The translations under genes and the position numbers were made by a program. The notes beneath the pieces are model-generated. The model ran no database searches. It was not told the origin of the DNA and saw nothing but the letters and a program-made list of their open reading frames with translations. A stretch of DNA of 64,000 nucleotides from Megalobrama amblycephala (taxonomy: Eukaryota > Chordata > Actinopteri > Cypriniformes > Xenocyprididae), in contig NC_063061.1 in assembly GCF_018812025.1 (NCBI RefSeq), positions 6,313,796 through 6,377,795 on the forward strand. The letters are read 5' to 3'. Below, piece by piece: positions 25,340 through 36,054 of this stretch; position 1 is the first letter of the stretch, and each line of letters opens with the position of its first letter.

Positions 25340-26090
25340 GTTGCTTTGCATTGGGGTGCTTCACACCCTTACTTGGTTTATTGTCCGATGATGTCTAGTC
25401 GACTGTATATTATTGTACCTTATATATTTCTCTAAAATAGACTTGTACATACAAATCACAATGTGCAGCCAGTGAAAGTTTTACCATATACTGTGGCTAA
25501 ATTAGGGTCAGTAGTCGCACATAGTAAATAGGTTTGTTTCAGTTTGTGCTGATGATGTTTGGAATTCATTCTTCACTGAACTTGAGTGCAGTCTGTGGTC
25601 CTCACTCATTTACCCAGTTACCAGGACAACCACACTGGCCCTAGTAACCAAGCTGGTTTCCATGGGAACTATTGCAGACTAGTCTCTTCATTGTCAGTGT
25701 CAGGAATTAGAAAACAGGAGAAATTATTGCCCAAGTGCACAGGACAAGTGGCTTGCACTCTTACAGAGTCTTTTGATACAGTATTTTCACTAACAAAATT
25801 TTTTTTTTTTTTTAGTTTCTATTAACATATATGTCATAGATGCTATTTACACTAAGTGAAAATAGCAGTGTTTTCTTTGCACTAAGTGTAAATAGTAGTT
25901 AGATGCTATACTTGCAATACTTTTAACACCTCAGTGTATTGTAGTGTATTATAAAACAGTATGCAATAATAACTGTATTTATTAAATGGATGCTGCCTTA
26001 ATGGGACATTACTTGTCCCTATCACCAAAGGCCTACACTACACCTAGTCCTAACCCTACTCGTTAAACACTTTGTTCCCATATAATAACA

Positions 26091-27742
26091 GGTTAGTTCA
26101 CCCAAAAATGAAATTCGTCATTAATTACTGTTACGACCTAAAAACCTTTCAATTTGCCTAGGGACATTAAGGGAATGCAACATTTACAAAAAAACTAAAT
26201 TACAAAAATTAAACCTAACCTATTAGTGCAAATCAAACAGTGGGCACGTAGTGAAGAGGAGAACAGAGGTTCAAGCAGAGAAAACATTTATTAATTTTAA
26301 CCCCCAACCAATATAACAACAACAACAAAAAAAAAACTTTAAATATATACAAAAATATAATTAACAATAAACAAAAGAAAAAAAAAGAAACTTTGAAATA
26401 AATACAAACTCACCAAACAAAATAATGAAGAGAGCACAAGTATTGCCAAATCAAAAAAAAAAAAAAAAACAGAATAAAACAAAAGTCTTCTAACTAAGGG
26501 ATTTAAGTCTATCCTGGAATATTCAAAGGAAAATTTTAAAACAACATCTTCAGCGTGCTATTGGCACGCCCTAACTAAACTACACTAACTAAACCAAACA
26601 AAACTTACAGCGGGTGACAACACTCCTATACTAATGAACTAATACATGAACTACGTGAAGCGTGATGTAAGTCACGTGACATGGTATCCTGATCTCTGTC
26701 TTAACTTATTACCAGACTGGTGAGCAAAGAGCATGGTTACATTCCACGCTTAAATCAAATAACAAAACAAAATACAAAAGGATGTAACCAAAAATAAAGC
26801 AAATGTACAGCTTGGAGGGTAACAAATCAAGCATACATTGGGCTACACAAACATTTCAAAGAGGCACGTAAACACGTAAACACACAAACACAGCCCAGCC
26901 CAGCCCTCTTGAAAACAGATGCGACATTGCCTTTTATACTTCCGGTGGGGAGGAGTCAGCGGACAAACCCCTTTTGAATGACAGAAAGCAAAACCAATCA
27001 AAATCAAGTGAAAAACACAAACAATGACCATATAAACATAACTAATCGTAACAATTACTCACCCTCATGTCGTTCATCTTCGGAAAAATTTTATCTCATT
27101 TTTTTTTTTTTTTTTTTTTTTTCATTGAAAGCAACAAAATTAGCCCATTCAAGGTCCAGAAAAGTTAAGTGAAGTAGTAGAGATATCATTAAAATAGTCA
27201 ATGTGACTACAGTAATTCAACCGCAATATTATGAAGTGACAAGAATACTTTCTGTGCGCAAAAATAATGATTTTATTCCTTTAATTCATCTCTCACCTAC
27301 CATTCTGCTAAGCTATTTACGTTGCAGAGCTTCCGTATTTAAATCCGAACGGTGGATCATTATTGGCCGGCCAACACTGAGCCCACATTCAGACGTAAAC
27401 ACGGAAGCTCTGCAATGTAAATAGTGTATGAGAATGACAGGGGAGAGACAAATTTGTTGAATAAAGTCGTTATTTTTGTTTTGTTTTTACGCACAAAAAG
27501 TATTCTCGTCACTTCATAATATTGCGGTTGAACTACTTTTTTTAACAATGTCTTTATTACTTTTCTGGACCTTGAATGTGGTAATTTTGTTGCTTTCAAT
27601 TGAGGATAAAAAAAAAAAAAAAAACTCTAGGATTTCATCAAAAATATCTTCATTTGTGTTCTGAAGGTGAACGAAGTTCTTGCAGGTTTGGAACATGAGG
27701 ATGAGCAATTAATGACAGAAATTTCATTTTTGGGTGAGTTAG
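26091..27742. repeat. Large fold-back element 3, split by a solo LTR
   Basis: Left end GGTTAGTTCACCCAAAAATG, right end CATTTTTGGGTGAGTTAGG. The arms resume after the LTR at 27059 and mirror each other around about 27365 (for example CAATATTATGAAGTGAC against GTCACTTCATAATATTG). Coding is absent; the short frames are mirror shadows. Confidence 0.8.
26129..27053 (-). mobile_element. Solo LTR (925 bp)
   Basis: It begins TGTTACGA and ends TCGTAACA, flanked by a 5-bp duplication ATTAC (26124-26128 and 27054-27058). A TATAAAAGG promoter box is readable on the minus strand at about 26932-26940, which sets the orientation. There is no internal region, so this is the product of LTR-LTR recombination. 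A 5-bp duplication and TG..CA ends fit a Ty3/Gypsy-type element. It interrupts fold-back 3. Confidence 0.85.
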
Positions 27743-27857
27743 GCAGTTTATTTCCACTTTTTGAATATTTTCTTAATTTTTATTTAAGCACCTCTCTGAG
27801 CTTATATGCGATGGGAAAAGGGAGAAGAATGAGTTGGGGTAAAAGGCAGATTCTGTC

Positions 27858-27970
27858 ACGACCATGCTAAACTCATCAGTTCCTCCCATCCGTTCACAAT
27901 CGCCCCAATACTAATCATAGACACCTGATTTGTGGTCATTATGAACACTATTTATAGGGGGACCTATATA
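27858..27970 (+). repeat. Possible LTR fragment
   Basis: The TGTCACGACCATGCTAAACT start resembles Ty3/Gypsy LTR starts and is followed by ACACTATTTATAGGGGG. No partner end or duplication is visible. Confidence 0.3.
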
Positions 27971-27974
27971 TAGC

Positions 27975-28060
27975 CAGCAATCTTGGCCTAATGGTTATAG
28001 AGTCAGACTGATAATCAGAAGGTTGCAGGTTTGATTCTCAATACCTTTGAGACATCCTCA
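27975..28060 (+). repeat. tRNA-derived SINE fragment
   Basis: An A-box-like TTGGCCTAATGGTT and a B-box-like GGTTGCAGGTTTGATTCTC lie about 30 bp apart, as in tRNA-derived SINE heads. The sequence does not fold as an intact tRNA gene, and the following body is unfamiliar. Confidence 0.45.
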
Positions 28061-28935
28061 CCACTGGCTTTAAACATTTTATTCGCAATTGATCTGCCCA
28101 TCTTTGAAACCTCACCATTTGTTTGTTTGTTTGTTTGTAGTGGTGGTGGTGATTTACACAAGGACAATTAAAGAGTTTGAATTCATTCATGTCTGTCAAA
28201 ACTCATATCAATGTGCATGTCAAACTTAAAACTTAATAATTGATTGCATGTGTATTTCAATTTGGAAACACCAAAATGCTTTTGTAATAACAACTGGATT
28301 TTTTTGTGTTTATATTGTATGTCATGAAATGAGCACATGTCCACACAAACACATTCACAGACTGTATAAACCCTGAAAAAAATCCCTGTAGAAAATGTCT
28401 GTCAAAATTCTCCAGGCTTCTTCCGAATTAATAATAGAGTGCGCAAACTACTTTGTCATTTTGTGTTAGCTCTTAACCTTAGCAATAAATTTTTCTCTGA
28501 AAAAGGGAACAGAGAAATAAAATGACATGCGAGGGTAGGGAAAGCTCCAATTATTGTGCAGATGAATGTTTCTTGTGACGGTTTAGTGTGGCTTAGCTAT
28601 TTTCGGAATGATATCATACCCACCGTCTTCATTAAGTGGCTGCCATTTAAATCAGTGGGTGCTAAAATGGATTGGCAACAGATGGTGAAAGGATATGACT
28701 GTTAACACAGTTGCTTAGTAACACAATCAGCCTCTGAAATGAGAGCCAATGGCTTCTTTGCATTTTTCAATGGAAGGTGAGAGTACAATAGGTTCCCATC
28801 ATGCACAAGAGGCTTGGGTGAATTGAAATCTCTGGCATGTATGTTGTACAAATATCTGTTGCATCTTGAGTGTATAATTGAATGAATTTAAACACAAGGT
28901 AAGAATTATTTTCATTTTAGGACAGCTACCTCTAG
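28061..28935. other. Intergenic stretch
   Basis: No gene seen. A (TTTG)n patch is at 28117-28136 and a short TGG repeat follows. Confidence 0.5.
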
Positions 28936-28937
28936 CT

Positions 28938-28938
28938 A

Positions 28939-28979
<41 letters not shown>

Positions 28980-29208
28980 TTTGTTGTATGTATATATAGT
29001 TTAATGTTTGTACATGTACATCAAACACTGTACATTGCATTCTGTACTGTGCAAGACGACCAGCAGATGGTGCCATAGAAAATGAATTATGATACATTGT
29101 GATATGTATTTACACTCTCTTTGATTAAAAAAACAACAACAACACTTTGTCATGGTTCAAAGATGATTTTTTTATTTTTTATTTTAAAGTTTAAAAATAA
29201 ATAATCTT

Positions 29209-29280
<72 letters not shown>
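28938..29280. repeat. Two (TA)n microsatellites around a duplicated 190-bp segment
   Basis: TA tracts at 28938-28978 and 29213-29279. The segment between (about 29000-29130) is a paralogue of 55190-55300 and includes a CTCF-like motif at about 29058. Confidence 0.85.
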
Positions 29281-29282
<2 letters not shown>

Positions 29283-29600
29283 TCACTTTTAAAGAACTGA
29301 CAGTATGATATTGTGTATAACATAAAACAATTAAATCAGGAATACATTTTTTTGTTTCTGCTTTGTTACTATATTATTTTATATTATATTATATTATATT
29401 ATATTATATTATATTATATTATATTATATTATATTATATTATATTATATTATATTATATTATATTATATTATATTATATTATATTATATTATATTATATT
29501 CAAGCTTTAGAAAAGGACATAAGCACACCATAAAAGTATCATAAAAGTGGTCCATACAAGCTAAGTAACTTTGTCTGAGAAAAAGACCAAAATGGACAAA
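29000..29600. repeat. Locus repeat, copy A, block 1
   Basis: It matches copy C at 55190-57180: the same TACTGTGCAAGACGACCAGC segment, an ATATT microsatellite in the same place, then CAAGCTT..AAAAGGAC followed by AAGCACACCATAAAAGTATC. In copy C the microsatellite has received a Tc1 element. Confidence 0.75.
29370..29500. repeat. (ATATT)n microsatellite, copy A
   Basis: About 26 uninterrupted five-base units. The paralogous tract in copy C is at 55391-55490 plus 57075-57113. Confidence 0.95.
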
Positions 29601-30435
29601 ATTCACAGCTAAGTCCTTTTTAAAGCTCGAAAGCTTCAGTACGTGTTCATTATAATTCAGTGCAGGTTCCACAGAAGATGGTGTCAGAATGTCATTGTTG
29701 GGGGAACAATTCTTTTAAGGAAGTACAAGAAAGAAGGAACACGTTTAGCGATCAAGGAACTGTTGTATGAGCAGCTCACTCTCTGAGACCGTAATTCTGC
29801 AACATATGTGCAAATGCACTGATGACCTCTCACTTCATGTATCCACTTCAGGATCAAAAGAAAAGCGGAGGGTCTGACCAGTCAAGACTTTCACAGATAA
29901 TTTTCTTTAAAGTCCCACCAAAGTGCCTTGAAACATGCAGCATTATTCAATGTGTAGACGTAATTTCCAATGAAAGAGGAAGACAAGGTTGCACATATCA
30001 AACAGCTATTCCCCTTTTTTAAAATAGCGAATAGTGTTTCGTTTCACAGCTTGGCCAGAGCTGCTGAGCTTGTTAAATCTGCAGTTTTCTCCTAATCTCT
30101 AACCATTTCTCCTCCTATCTCCTCCATATCGCTTTAAAATATAGCATTCTGTGCAGAATTCAAATGGGTTTGTTATGTTTTGTGGTCTGTGCTCACTCAT
30201 GCATATGATCTGCTTTGTGTTCTTGTGTCTCTGGACCGGAGCAGACTGTGTAAACACGCACTTCAGCGGTTCACGTGACACCAAAGTGAAACCAGACATC
30301 ATTCCCCCCAATGGAAAGCATATTTACACCGTCTTATTCATTTCCTATCCCCTATATACTGTTCTATGTGCCATTCACCATGTAGAAAATAGTAAATGTG
30401 AGAACAAGTGACCGATTTTAGCCACAGCTTTACCG
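29601..30435. other. Intergenic stretch
   Basis: No supported gene or bounded element. Confidence 0.5.
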
Positions 30436-30790
30436 TAGGGCTGGGTGATATATCGAATATTAGCGATGTAAAATTTGAACAATGTAAAATTTGAAAATAT
30501 TGCGAATAACGAATATTTCAAACTCAAGCACACTTTCCCAAAAGAATGCGCCGAACATCCAATATTACGTCCCATTAACACTTTGAGTGGTACGGTCCCA
30601 CATGAATTTAGAACGTTCTATCTAAATTGTTTTTTTAAATGGGGGCAAAGAAAATCATGTTTTTTTTTTTTGTTTTTTTTTTATTATTATTATTTAAAAG
30701 CAAATGCAAACATATTGAGATATATATCGAATATAGTAAAAATTTTGACAATAATCGAGATGTCAATTTTTTTTTATATCGCCAAGGCCA
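30436..30790. mobile_element. MITE with GGCTGGGTGATATATCGA ends
   Basis: Left GGGCTGGGTGATATATCGAA and right TATATCGCCAAGGCC are imperfect inverted ends; inner ATATCGA blocks are repeated. These GGCTGGGCGATATATCGA-type ends are common in fish genomes. No coding capacity. Confidence 0.55.
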
Positions 30791-30839
30791 ACTTCAGCGT
30801 CTATTCAAAATGTTCAAAATGGGGCGAGATTTTAGATTC

Positions 30840-31100
30840 TAGAGACCATTTGATTGGACCGAAAATATGATGAGAAGCTGAAGTGCAGAGTGATGTCATC
30901 AAAATCATTGATCCATATTGGTGGTAGTGAGAGTGATTTCACACCTGTCTCATTTAGTTTGGTTGAATCGCACTAGAATTCATTGTGAATGCAGCAGTCG
31001 CACTCGGGTGCATACCAAAAGTGGACCAAACAAGTGCACTGAGACCTCCTGGAGTGGTTTGCTTGAGATGTGAAAGCAATCCGAACCAACAAACCAAATG
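30840..31100. repeat. Unclassified dispersed repeat (ACCAAAAGTGGACCAAAC)
   Basis: Contains the GGTGCATACCAAAAGTGGAC segment, familiar from other cyprinid sequences; boundaries not resolved. Confidence 0.3.
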
Positions 31101-31239
31101 ATATCATAATTCATAATGAGAAATGTGTAAAAAGCAGTAATGTCAGTGAGTGAGCACATTAGTTACCGTAGTTGAAAACCAAAGAGCACGTCTTCATCTT
31201 AAAATGTTGTGTAATTGCACTTCTCTGTGCAAGAATGCT

Positions 31240-32559
31240 GCAAGAATTATCTGAACTCAAAACTCATCAAGTCACAAATTGGATCTTGCAAAGTCACCCA
31301 CATGCTGCAAAAAAAAAAAAAAAAAAGCTTTGAGCATCATATCAAGCTCACTAAACCTGTCATATTTGTCAGGTTACTAATGTAGTATGCAACATGGCTA
31401 ATTTCTTAATAGTTTTTAGTTACTTATCAACAAAATCAAATCAATTATTTAAATAAAAAGTGCAAATATTGTTTAATCAACATTTAATATTTCCCCACAA
31501 TTTATCACCACAAGCATGGCTGACACTAATAACACAACAATACTCATGTCAACCACATGGGATCTTTGTCATAAAGGAAAGCCATAACATTTACACAGGT
31601 CTTCTTTACATACTTAACTTGCACAAATTGTCATGCTCTCAGAAAACAATGAAAATAAATTAATAAAGAGAAACCCATTCACAAATAAACAGTCAGTGTA
31701 CTCAAGCTAAGTAGTTCTCAACTGATTGGTAATGCTTCCCATATTTTGTTGTAAAAGTCAACAGCTGTGCATCCAAAAAAAAAAAAAAAAACAGATTAAT
31801 ATGTTACTTGGTAAAAGGTAGTCAAATAATACAGATGCCAAACAACGGACATGTTGCTTGACATCCTCAAAAACTAAAAATATGACAAATGAACAAAAAG
31901 TATGACCCACTTTTCCCACGTTCACTTGCGATGAGGATAAACGGTTGAGGATGTTTTTAATTTGTGGCTACCGAAAACATAAAAGTATTGAAATAACACA
32001 TTTAGAAAAAAAAAAAATAATTAAAAACAAAAAAAAAACAAAAGCAAAAACAAAACAAAAAAAACACTCATTTTCCTATATATTGTTAATAACTGTATAT
32101 GTTGTTGGGCCTGTGCATTTTCATACATAAATCCATGTTTAATTTTAGAGAAACCATTTCGGTTTTGTTTTTGGAACCACCACAAAATCTGGATCAAAAG
32201 CTGTTTGAGAACAACTGCTTTAGTGCATATGCTACAGCTACATATTCAGTATTTACAGAAACACAAGACATGCTTAAATACACTTACACTACCAGTCAGA
32301 GCTTTAGACACACCTGCTAATTTTTTTTATTACAACGATTTTGTTGCAGACAAATCATATGGATCATATGAAACATAAATTCAGTCATGTATGCCTAATC
32401 TGTCAACCAATAATGTACGTAATTTAAAACTTAATATTTTAATTTGTTGAACCTACAAAATGTAATTTATTTATTCGTCAAAAGTCACAAAGGGAAAAAT
32501 CATCCATTAAGGCTAAATTTCAGTGAGTGAGCGTTTTTTGCTGATTCTCCTTCTGTTCA
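31240..32559. repeat. Locus repeat, copy A, block 2 (3' flank of the lost receptor gene)
   Basis: It aligns with 62160-63453 (copy C) and, from about 32060, with 52030-52605 (copy B), where it is the downstream flank of the intact receptor. Shared landmarks are ATGGCTAATTTCTTAATAGT, CATGGGATCTTTGTCATAAA and the ACCACAAAATCTGGATCAA block. Homology to copy B continues to the last codons of the receptor (GCTGATTCTCCTTCTGTT on + at about 32541-32558) and then stops abruptly. Confidence 0.85.
32520..32559 (-). pseudogene. GPR34-like receptor, copy A: C-terminal remnant
   Basis: This keeps only about the last 10 codons of the receptor (reading RRRIS on the minus strand). The stop codon of the intact copy is mutated here. 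Immediately inward (above 32559) the sequence becomes unrelated to the receptor. The matching N-terminal remnant is at 35495-35808. Confidence 0.75.
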
Positions 32560-33144
32560 ACCCCAGGGGTCTGAGTGATTCTGGGGCCCTTGAGATGTTT
32601 TGACATGCCCTGACATTTGTGCTTAGTTCAGCTACTTATAACATACTATTGGCCAATATGTAATTTTGATGTATTCAGCACAAACTCTGCTACAATAATA
32701 TGTGAGCAAAATATATATACATGTTTGCATTTTTTTGAAAATAAAGATTATGCATGGTTAGGAAGTTTTGGGCAAAAAATGTCCTTGCAATAAAGCCATA
32801 AAACATATACTGAATAGTTGTTCACAAGACTTTTGAGTTATCAAGCTTGTAGGCTAGAATTTTTACTACACGATTATGTAAAAATTATTCTGAACACTTT
32901 AACACGAACAACAATATAATGATTTAAATTTTGTAAGTCAGTTTTTGTGTCAGCACTGCTGTATGTGTGGGAGTGTTGATGGCCACGAATATTTATGTGA
33001 TTCACACCAGGGGAGACTAAAGACACTCCCTCAGTGGCTAATGACCCATCAAAGTGGAATGCTGTGAGACAGCCTGAACAAAGATTGTGAGGAGATTTAA
33101 AGATTTTAATCTGTTTTATTGTACTTAACAAAAAAACACTTTAC
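32560..33144. other. Sequence replacing the receptor body, non-coding part
   Basis: Unrelated to the receptor gene and without a credible ORF. It starts AACCCCAGGGGTCTGAGTGA. I cannot name its origin. Confidence 0.4.
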
Positions 33145-33148
33145 TTAA

Positions 33149-34090
33149 AGGTGCCCTAGATTCAAAAATTGAACTTACCTCGGCATAGTTAAATAACAAG
33201 AGTTCAGTACATGGAAATGACATACAGTGAGTCTCAAACTCCATTGTTTCCTCCTTCTTATATAAATCTCATTTGTTTAAAAGACCTCCGAAGAACAGGC
33301 GAATCTCAACATAACACCGACTTACATAACAGTCGGGGTGTACGCCCCCAATATTTGCATATGCCAGCCCATGTTCCCAACATTATGAAAGACATTAGAC
33401 AAGGGCAGCCAGTATTAACGTCTGGATCTGTGCAGAGCTGAATCAACAGACTAAGTAACCAAGAAAGGACAATAGCAAAAAATTTCAGATGGAGCAATAA
33501 TAACTGACATGATTCATGATAACATGATATTTTTAGTGATATTTGTAAATTGTCTTTCTAAATGTTTTGTTAGCATGTTGATGATGTACTGTTAAATGTG
33601 GTTAAAGTTACCATAGTTTCTTACTGTATTCACGGAGACAAGAGAGTCGTCGCTATTTTCATTTTTAAACACTTGCAGTCGGTATAATGCATAAACACAA
33701 CTTCATTCTTTATAAATCTGTCCAACAGTGTAGCATTAGCCGTTAGCCACGGAGCATAGCCTCAAACTCAATCAAAATAAACACTGTACTTACGCGATTA
33801 GACATGCTGCATGACGAACACTTTGTAAAGATCCATTTTGAGGGTTATATTAGCTGTTTGAACTTTTTTTATGTTGTTTAAGGCAAGTGCGAGCTCTTGG
33901 GGCGTGGAGCACCAGATTTAAAGGGCCACACACCCTGAATTGGCTCATTTCTAATTATGCCCCAAAATAGGCAGTTAAAAAATGTATTTAAAAAAATCTA
34001 TGGGGTATTTTGAGCTGAAACTTCACAGACACATTCAGGGGACACCTTAGACTTATATTACATCTTTTAAAAAAAAGTTCTAGGGCACCT
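33149..34090 (+). mobile_element. TTAA-flanked piggyBac-like MITE, copy 2
   Basis: TTAA at 33145-33148 and 34091-34094; ends AGGTGCCCTAGA and TTCTAGGGCACCT. It is 942 bp long and matches 15197-16104 in opposite orientation. No transposase. The ends include CCCTAGAA, as in classical piggyBac termini. Confidence 0.85.
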
Positions 34091-34319
34091 TTAAAACTTA
34101 AGACATATACTTGGATTTACACATCAAACAACAAGTAGCGGTACAGAAGACAGTGTACATAGGGAGAGACAAGACTTTTTTTACAGATATGGGTGGTTTG
34201 AAAAGCCCCACTCACCCACCTGCATACCCTACTCGCTCACATAGTGTTACGGATGCTCATGCAAGGAAAATATCCAGGATGGAGGGGACAAGGACACCAA
34301 TGATCTTTGCAAACAGTTC

Positions 34320-34520
34320 AGGAACGACCTCTGCGGTCATATTGAGGCAAACAGGCAGTTCTGGTACAACCTCTATGGTCGTGTCGAGGCAGACAGGAAC
34401 CCCAGGGACCACCTCCGTGGTCACATCCGGGCAGACAGGGAACTCAGGGATGACCTCCGTGATTGTAACAGAGCAGACAGGGAACTCAGGGACAACCTCC
34501 ATGGTCGTATCTTGACAGAC
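34320..34520. repeat. 45-bp minisatellite
   Basis: About four to five units of 45 bp built on GGGACCACCTCCGTGGTCAC and CAGACAGG. It is open in two frames as a 15-residue repeat: plus strand with SGTTSVV..RQTG and minus strand with PVC.D.TTEVVPE. Which, if either, is translated cannot be decided. Confidence 0.75.
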
Positions 34521-34564
34521 AGGAAGTTTATAGGTCACAAGGCTGGGCTCTGGGACAGAATCGA

Positions 34565-34730
34565 ACTCTGGAGTGGACTTATGGACTAAGGAGAACTCTG
34601 GAGTGGATATTTGGGCTGAGGCAGACTCTGGAGTGGACTCTTAAGCTTGAGTGGGCTCTGGAGTGGACTCTTGGACTGAGGTGGACTCATGGGCTGGAGC
34701 GGGCTCTGGAGTGGACTCGTGGACAAGGGA
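34565..34730. repeat. About 30-bp minisatellite (CTCTGGAGTGGACT)
   Basis: Roughly six degenerate units, read on the minus strand as SPLQSPLQ-type repeats within the frame 34586-35350. Confidence 0.7.
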
Positions 34731-35350
34731 AAGACCTCTAGAAAGGACAGTGCAGGCACTGGCAGGCTTGAGAGTGCTGAGGCTGTTGGGCTACATGGTG
34801 CTGGTCTAGGGATGCTGGCTGCACATACCAACATCAATGGTGTGTCCTCCAGACTTGAAGCCAGTCTCAAGAGCTTAGGGAAAGCCTGAACATCTTCATG
34901 TGCAGCACTCATGACGACCGGGAACACAGATGTGGCGTCCATGATGACTGAAGACTCTGGTGAGGCACCTGTGAAGTCTGGAGACTCTGGCGTAGCGGCC
35001 ATGATGGTTGGAGGTTCAGATGTGTCCGAAGACACAGACGTATTGTCCATTTTGTCCGAAGACACAGGCAGAGCGGCCATCTTGTCCGAAGACACAGACG
35101 TAGCGTACATTTTGTCCGAAGACACAGGTGGAGCGGTCATCTTGTCCGAAGACACATAAGGAGCGGCCATCTTGTCTGAAGGCACAGACAGAGCAGCCAT
35201 CTTGTCAGAAAACACAGGCGGAGTGGCCATTTTGTCTGAAGACACAGGTGGAGCGGCCATCTTGTTTGAAGTGACAGGCGGAGTGGCCATCTTGTCTGAA
35301 GACACAGGCGGAGTGGCCATCTTGTCTGAAGACACTGGCTTGGCGGCCAT
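34586..35350 (-). other. Low-complexity open frame over minisatellites (254 codons)
   Basis: On the minus strand this frame has about eleven decapeptide repeats of the form SSDKMAAPPV, a linker with APESS/TPESPDF motifs, and a Ser/Pro/Leu/Gln-rich end. It begins in the repeat array with no signal peptide and no recognisable domain. Antisense frames are also open for 60-80 codons, as expected when a repeat unit is a multiple of three. It lies within the DNA that replaced the receptor body. I regard it as repeat-derived rather than a demonstrated gene; similar KMAA-type repeats are familiar to me from predicted cyprinid proteins. Confidence 0.3.
35015..35345. repeat. 30-bp minisatellite with ATGGCCGC/ATGGCGGC core
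   Basis: Eleven consecutive 30-bp units of the form GGCGGAGCGGCCATCTTGTC + GAAGACACA. Each carries AAGATGGCCGC or a one-base variant on the minus strand. Further GCGGCCAT-type motifs occur just outside at 35342, 35373 and 35404. Confidence 0.9.
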
Positions 35351-35494
35351 GATGGGACGAGACTAAGGAATGGCGGCCATCTTGATTGGGGACTCTGACT
35401 TGGCAGCCATCTTGTGAACAGGCTGTGGTGCAGGAACCACAGGACAGGAGGGTACATAAAGCACAGGTGTAGCAAGCATTATAACTGGACATGG

Positions 35495-35808
35495 TGGTGA
35501 TCTTGATGTGTCAGAAGATGAAAATGTAGCCAATGTGCAAGAAGGGTGAAAGTGTGCCATCATGAATCTTGCAGGACTCGTACGTGGTTAAACTGCCTTC
35601 CTGCAACATTGTGACAGCCAAATAACTGGTGTACACTTGCTGTCCACTGCTCCTCAAAAATCTTGACACAGAGATATTTGGTGGTCCTATTGAAGAATAA
35701 GGGGAAAAGGGTCAAAGAATTGTCTGTATTTTGACAGGTTCATACTTGATCTTTCCTACAACTTGTTAAATTGCTTTTGGACAAATGCAAAGATTCCAAG
35801 AAAAGAAT
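35495..35808 (-). pseudogene. GPR34-like receptor, copy A: 5' UTR and N-terminal remnant
   Basis: It aligns with 53465-53740 of the intact gene: the acceptor (CAATAG before GACCACC) is conserved, and the initiating ATG reads MLQEG..TT.ESCKIHD up to the start of TM1. Immediately afterwards a TGA occurs and homology ends at about 35500. An 18-bp insertion lies just before the ATG. The upstream boundary at 35808 is the insertion point of the Ngaro-type element, which removes the position of the 5' splice donor seen in copy B. Confidence 0.85.
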
Positions 35809-36054
35809 GAAAGTGTATGTGTAAGTTCTACCAGAAAAACTCTAATGCCACATCGTTAATTCATAATCTGGTGTAGCCAATCACAGCTCGACATTGAATA
35901 TAAATAGACTGATCTTACCATCCTATTTTGCTGTCTGTAGGTGTCGTAGCGAAGTTCCGCCCTTCCGGTGCATCTTGTACGCAGCCCACTATGTGGCAAA
36001 AAGCGAAAAAATTATCACAGACTTTGACTTTGAGTTTCGCCTTCTTCTCAGTCA

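Noticed and set aside
27978..28050. Functional tRNA gene
   Set aside because: Box A and box B words are present, but the acceptor stem does not pair and the anticodon arm is poor. A SINE head explains it better.
29313..29510. YYIILYYIIL repeat frame
   Set aside because: It is the (ATATT)n microsatellite read in one frame; the same happens at 55334-55555.
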